Part shown: positions 61,081-64,000 of the stretch, piece by piece
How the letters are laid out: every line of letters begins with the position of its first letter
Numbering within the stretch: the stretch's first letter is position 1
NCBI RefSeq assembly: GCF_004210375.1
Contig: NC_134832.1
Coordinates: 148,859,592-148,923,591 of the forward strand
Origin: Tachypleus tridentatus
Taxonomy: Eukaryota; Arthropoda; Merostomata; Xiphosura; Limulidae
DNA length: 64,000 bases
Reading direction: 5' to 3'
Made by a program: the position numbers and the translations under genes
Notes under the pieces: model-generated
Databases searched by the model: none
Told to the model about the DNA's origin: nothing
Seen by the model: the letters and a program-made list of their open reading frames with translations, nothing else

Positions 61081-61734
61081 TAAGTTAACCTTCTAAATTT
61101 AGTGAAGAATTGGATCAACAATGAAAATTAGAGAAAACACGTGATACTCAGTAAATCTTTATTTTTCTCATTACTGATGTCATAAGGTTTTCCATGTTCT
61201 ACAATGGAATTCAGTGCTTGAATCTTCAACCTCTACAAGTTGAACCTCCCTTTTTGGTATAAACCCATCCAGATATTTCAAGTAAACATGTTACAAGAAA
61301 TTCTACTGGATCTTTTAATTAAAATTTTAATTCTACATAAATGTAGCCTTTTGAACTACAAGTTAGAGTGATGTTTTAATTGGTAAGAAAAGAAAAACAA
61401 TTTCAGTTTACGTTAAAATACATTTTCCTGGGTACTTAAACTTTCTGTATAAATGCAACTTCTAAAAGTAACTTCACAAATTAAACACTTAAGAGTAAAC
61501 ATAAAGTTCAGTGACTCTCCCATAAAAATTGTTTGTTTATAAAAATGTTACCAACCAACATATTCTACAAAAAATAAAATAAAACAAACACGAAGAAGAC
61601 TGGGGGGGGGTATTAATTATCTATATGATGCAACCTGTTAGTCATGAAGTGATCAATTAGTCTAGATTGTATTCAATGATACAACTGATACACAACTCGG
61701 CTTTCACTGATGGATCTACATGTTCGTAATTTAT
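61081..61734. other. 3' flank of MIC60
   Basis: Probable 3' UTR and downstream flank. A minus-strand AATAAA at 61730-61735 overlaps the last base of the stop codon, which is probably too close to be the main poly(A) signal. The C-rich or G-rich run gggggggg near 61600 is the only other feature. No gene. Confidence 0.5.
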
Positions 61735-63140
61735 TCAATGATATGCTTGAACACTAACAGCTGCAGCATGAACTATTAATGCATCTGCTGCCTGTTTAGT
61801 TTCTAAAAGTAATCTCAACTCCTTTATCCAGTCACGTGCTACGTTTCTTGGTTCTCCTTTTAACTGGTTTGCATATCTAAGGGCCTGTTCCAAGTCCTCT
61901 TTTTCTAAACAATGGTGAATACGAGACAGGATGTCGAAAGTATGCCACTGAGATGGGTCCACTTCAGTTTTACCAGTCAATTCACCTACAGGGATTCTGG
62001 CAGAGTCAATCACTAAAACTGACTGCAGAAAGGACACTAGGTACTGGTAAAGGGAACCACTGTTTTCATCGACAAGAGCAACCCGTCGGCAAACTCTACT
62101 CACCTTACGGAAACGTTCTTTCAAACTCTCTTCAGTGAAGACGCCTCTGTGCAAAGCTTCCTGAGGTATGCCAGCTAAGACACTTGACACATATGGTTTG
62201 TCTTCTTCTGCAGCTGCTATTATGGCCATTATTTCATTGGATAAGGGCTTAGGCTGGTCATGTCCCCTGATCAGGCTGCCCTGACTTAATACTTTGCTTC
62301 AATGCCTGGCATGCTAACCACAATTGTTGGGCCTTCCTGGCTGCTGTGTCAAGCTGCTCATGAGCTGGTGAAAGAAAAATTATTTGATGTTCTGTCAGTA
62401 AACCTTAAAGTAATTTTATTAATTTCTAATGTCAAATAAAACAAAATAAAACTTTTATTTCATCACCTATATTTATTCTCTATTATACTGAAAAGCACCT
62501 TTTTTTCACTAGTCAACTACTTTGGAATAATTGTTGAAAAATTAGAACCACGGTAATGCCATGTCATTTAGAGAAGTAGAAACAAAGTCACATCAGATCT
62601 ACATCTTCAATACCACATCAGTTTAGTTCAAATCTACTACTCACCTTGCTAGTTAAATAACTTTGTTCTTCCATTCCATAGGCTTTTTGATTGAGGGTTA
62701 AAAAAATGTCTTCATTTATTTAGAAAGTGTCTAGTGGATGAACATTTCTCTGAAGTTTCCTGTAGCATTCCTCATATTGGTACTGATAACATATGCAGAA
62801 ATTTTAAACAAAGAAGAATAGTTCTTACAGCCATAAGTCATACACTTTACTAAAGATACTCTGACTTACACCAGTTTTACACATTATCACATATCTTGAC
62901 ACAAATCTTACCCTTAAGAGTGACTTCTATGCTTTTTAGCTTTGTGATGGCATCAGCTAGTTCAGAGAGCTGACGGGTTTTCTCCTGCAGAAGTTTGTCC
63001 TTCAGATTAAGTTCATGTTTACGATCCATCTCTTTCTGCTGGGCAAACAAGACTTCCTGAAGGTGGTCATTGTGAGCGGCTGCTTGCCTTCGCAACTGTT
63101 GACGGAGCTCAAGCTCCAATTCCTCCTTCAAGTCATTGAT
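61735..63140 (-). CDS. IMMT: MIC60/mitofilin (IMMT), last two exons, with a frameshift
   Basis: Exons 62912-63140 and 61735-62364 joined by a GT-AG intron in phase 1. The first is coiled-coil (EELELELRQQLRRQAAAHN, QQKEMDRKHELNLKDKL). The second starts AHEQLDTAARKAQQLWLACQ and ends in the mitofilin domain: ERFRKVSRVCRRVALVDENS, FDILSRIHHCLEKEDLEQAL, then RYANQLKGEPRNVARDWIKE and LLLETKQAADALIVHAA. MIC60 is the core of the MICOS complex at crista junctions of the mitochondrial inner membrane. This part faces the intermembrane space and binds partners. The remaining upstream exons (transit peptide, membrane anchor, more coiled coil) lie beyond 64000. Exon 2 is one base too long: after IKSGQPDQ the frame changes at cccc 62264-62267 to GHDQPKPLSNEIMAI. 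Every other part is well conserved, so a base error or a recent mutation both fit. Confidence 0.93.
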
Positions 63141-64000
63141 CTTAAAGTACAGATATTTGTTTCAGAGAACTTGTTTCAATTCCAAACTTGATTTAGTCAT
63201 ATTTTATAAACAAAAATGATATGATGTATAAACACAAAGTGCAACCCATTAAATTCGAAGTACTAAAATCAAAACTAGTGACCAACCACTGAAAATGTTG
63301 TGAATAGCAAGGATACTTAGTTGCTGAAATAAGAGATGATTGTTTCTGAAGACAGGAACTGAAATCAATTTATGCAAGTTAGAAAACTTAAAAAATTATT
63401 AATGTACATCAAAAACAAATGAAAATACACGTTTAAAAACAAACATGAAGAGACAGGGAATTTAAACACCACAATTACATTTACTGCATAATGTAACTTT
63501 GGTTTTCTTAGCAGGAAGCCACGTAGGCTTATAAAAACACATCCAGTTCATGATGTACACAATAATCCTAGGACAACTGTTAACGGTATTGACTTGTTGA
63601 TACAAAGTCTCAGTTTGCAATACAACAAAGAAGAAAATTTAATTGAATCACAAAATCATAAACAAGAAGACACTCTACCTAATTTCATAATTAAAAATGA
63701 TTGAGTTCCAGAACAAAACTAGAGGCACTCCATGCAGCTTCTATGTGTAGAAGGAGACTCAGATAAAGAGGTCAGTCAGCATACAGTTTCACAAGATAAA
63801 ATTTACCCAGTTTCAGAATAAGAAATAAACTAATATTTTATTTGTTTTCAAGATGTTAGCTTCTAATAATACAGCTGGTAAACATATTAGGGTAAATAGT
63901 TAATTACCAACAGAAGTATAGATAACATGGGAATACATGTGTAATGATTTCTCGCATCATAATATATACAGAGATGCCAACTATTTCAAATGACTGAGCA
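63141..64000. other. MIC60 intron sequence
   Basis: Upstream of the first visible MIC60 exon, therefore presumably intronic. No further exon is recognised. Confidence 0.55.

Overview
This is an animal (arthropod) nuclear genome window, AT-rich, with intron-split genes, GT-AG splice sites and dense interspersed repeats. The most telling repeat is a tRNA-headed SINE of about 270 bp whose head resembles ggcccggcatggccaggtgg and which ends in caaacaaacaaac. I associate it with horseshoe crab (Xiphosura) genomes. That assignment comes from recognition and was not checked against a database.

Three conserved protein-coding genes can be reconstructed exon by exon, all on the minus strand. (1) GATD3 / ES1-like mitochondrial glutamine-amidotransferase-fold protein, complete in eight exons from 19267 down to 1510 (257 codons plus stop). 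(2) A phosphatidylethanolamine-binding protein (PEBP1/RKIP family), complete in four exons from 40658 down to 27399 (218 codons plus stop), with an N-terminal signal peptide that the classical cytosolic form lacks. (3) The 3' end of MIC60/mitofilin (IMMT), two exons from 63140 down to 61735, continuing upstream beyond the window. Its last exon as given carries a one-base frameshift in a run of four C. Two of the three act in mitochondria; nothing suggests co-regulation.

Layout: 28-537, a 46-bp tandem array. 1.5-19.3 kb, GATD3, whose introns hold two dead Tc1-like transposons (one with a mariner-type MITE inside it), a dead CR1/L2-like LINE and several minisatellites. 19.3-27.4 kb, intergenic SINE cluster plus a broken hAT/ZMYM1-like transposase. 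27.4-40.7 kb, PEBP, with Ty3/gypsy debris in its long first intron. 40.7-61.7 kb, a gene-poor repeat-rich stretch: at least ten SINE copies, many with exact target-site duplications, two LINE remnants each disrupted by a SINE, two different 51-bp arrays, a 34-bp array, one small hypothetical membrane-protein ORF, and a TIR-flanked unit carrying a broken two-exon cysteine-rich gene. 61.7-63.1 kb, the MIC60 3' end.

No bacterial operon, CRISPR array, rRNA or functional tRNA gene is seen. The best candidates for something poorly described are the TIR-flanked two-exon gene unit (54589-55807) and a four-copy dispersed repeat whose core resembles a hammerhead ribozyme (3765, 15620, 46768 and 60640).
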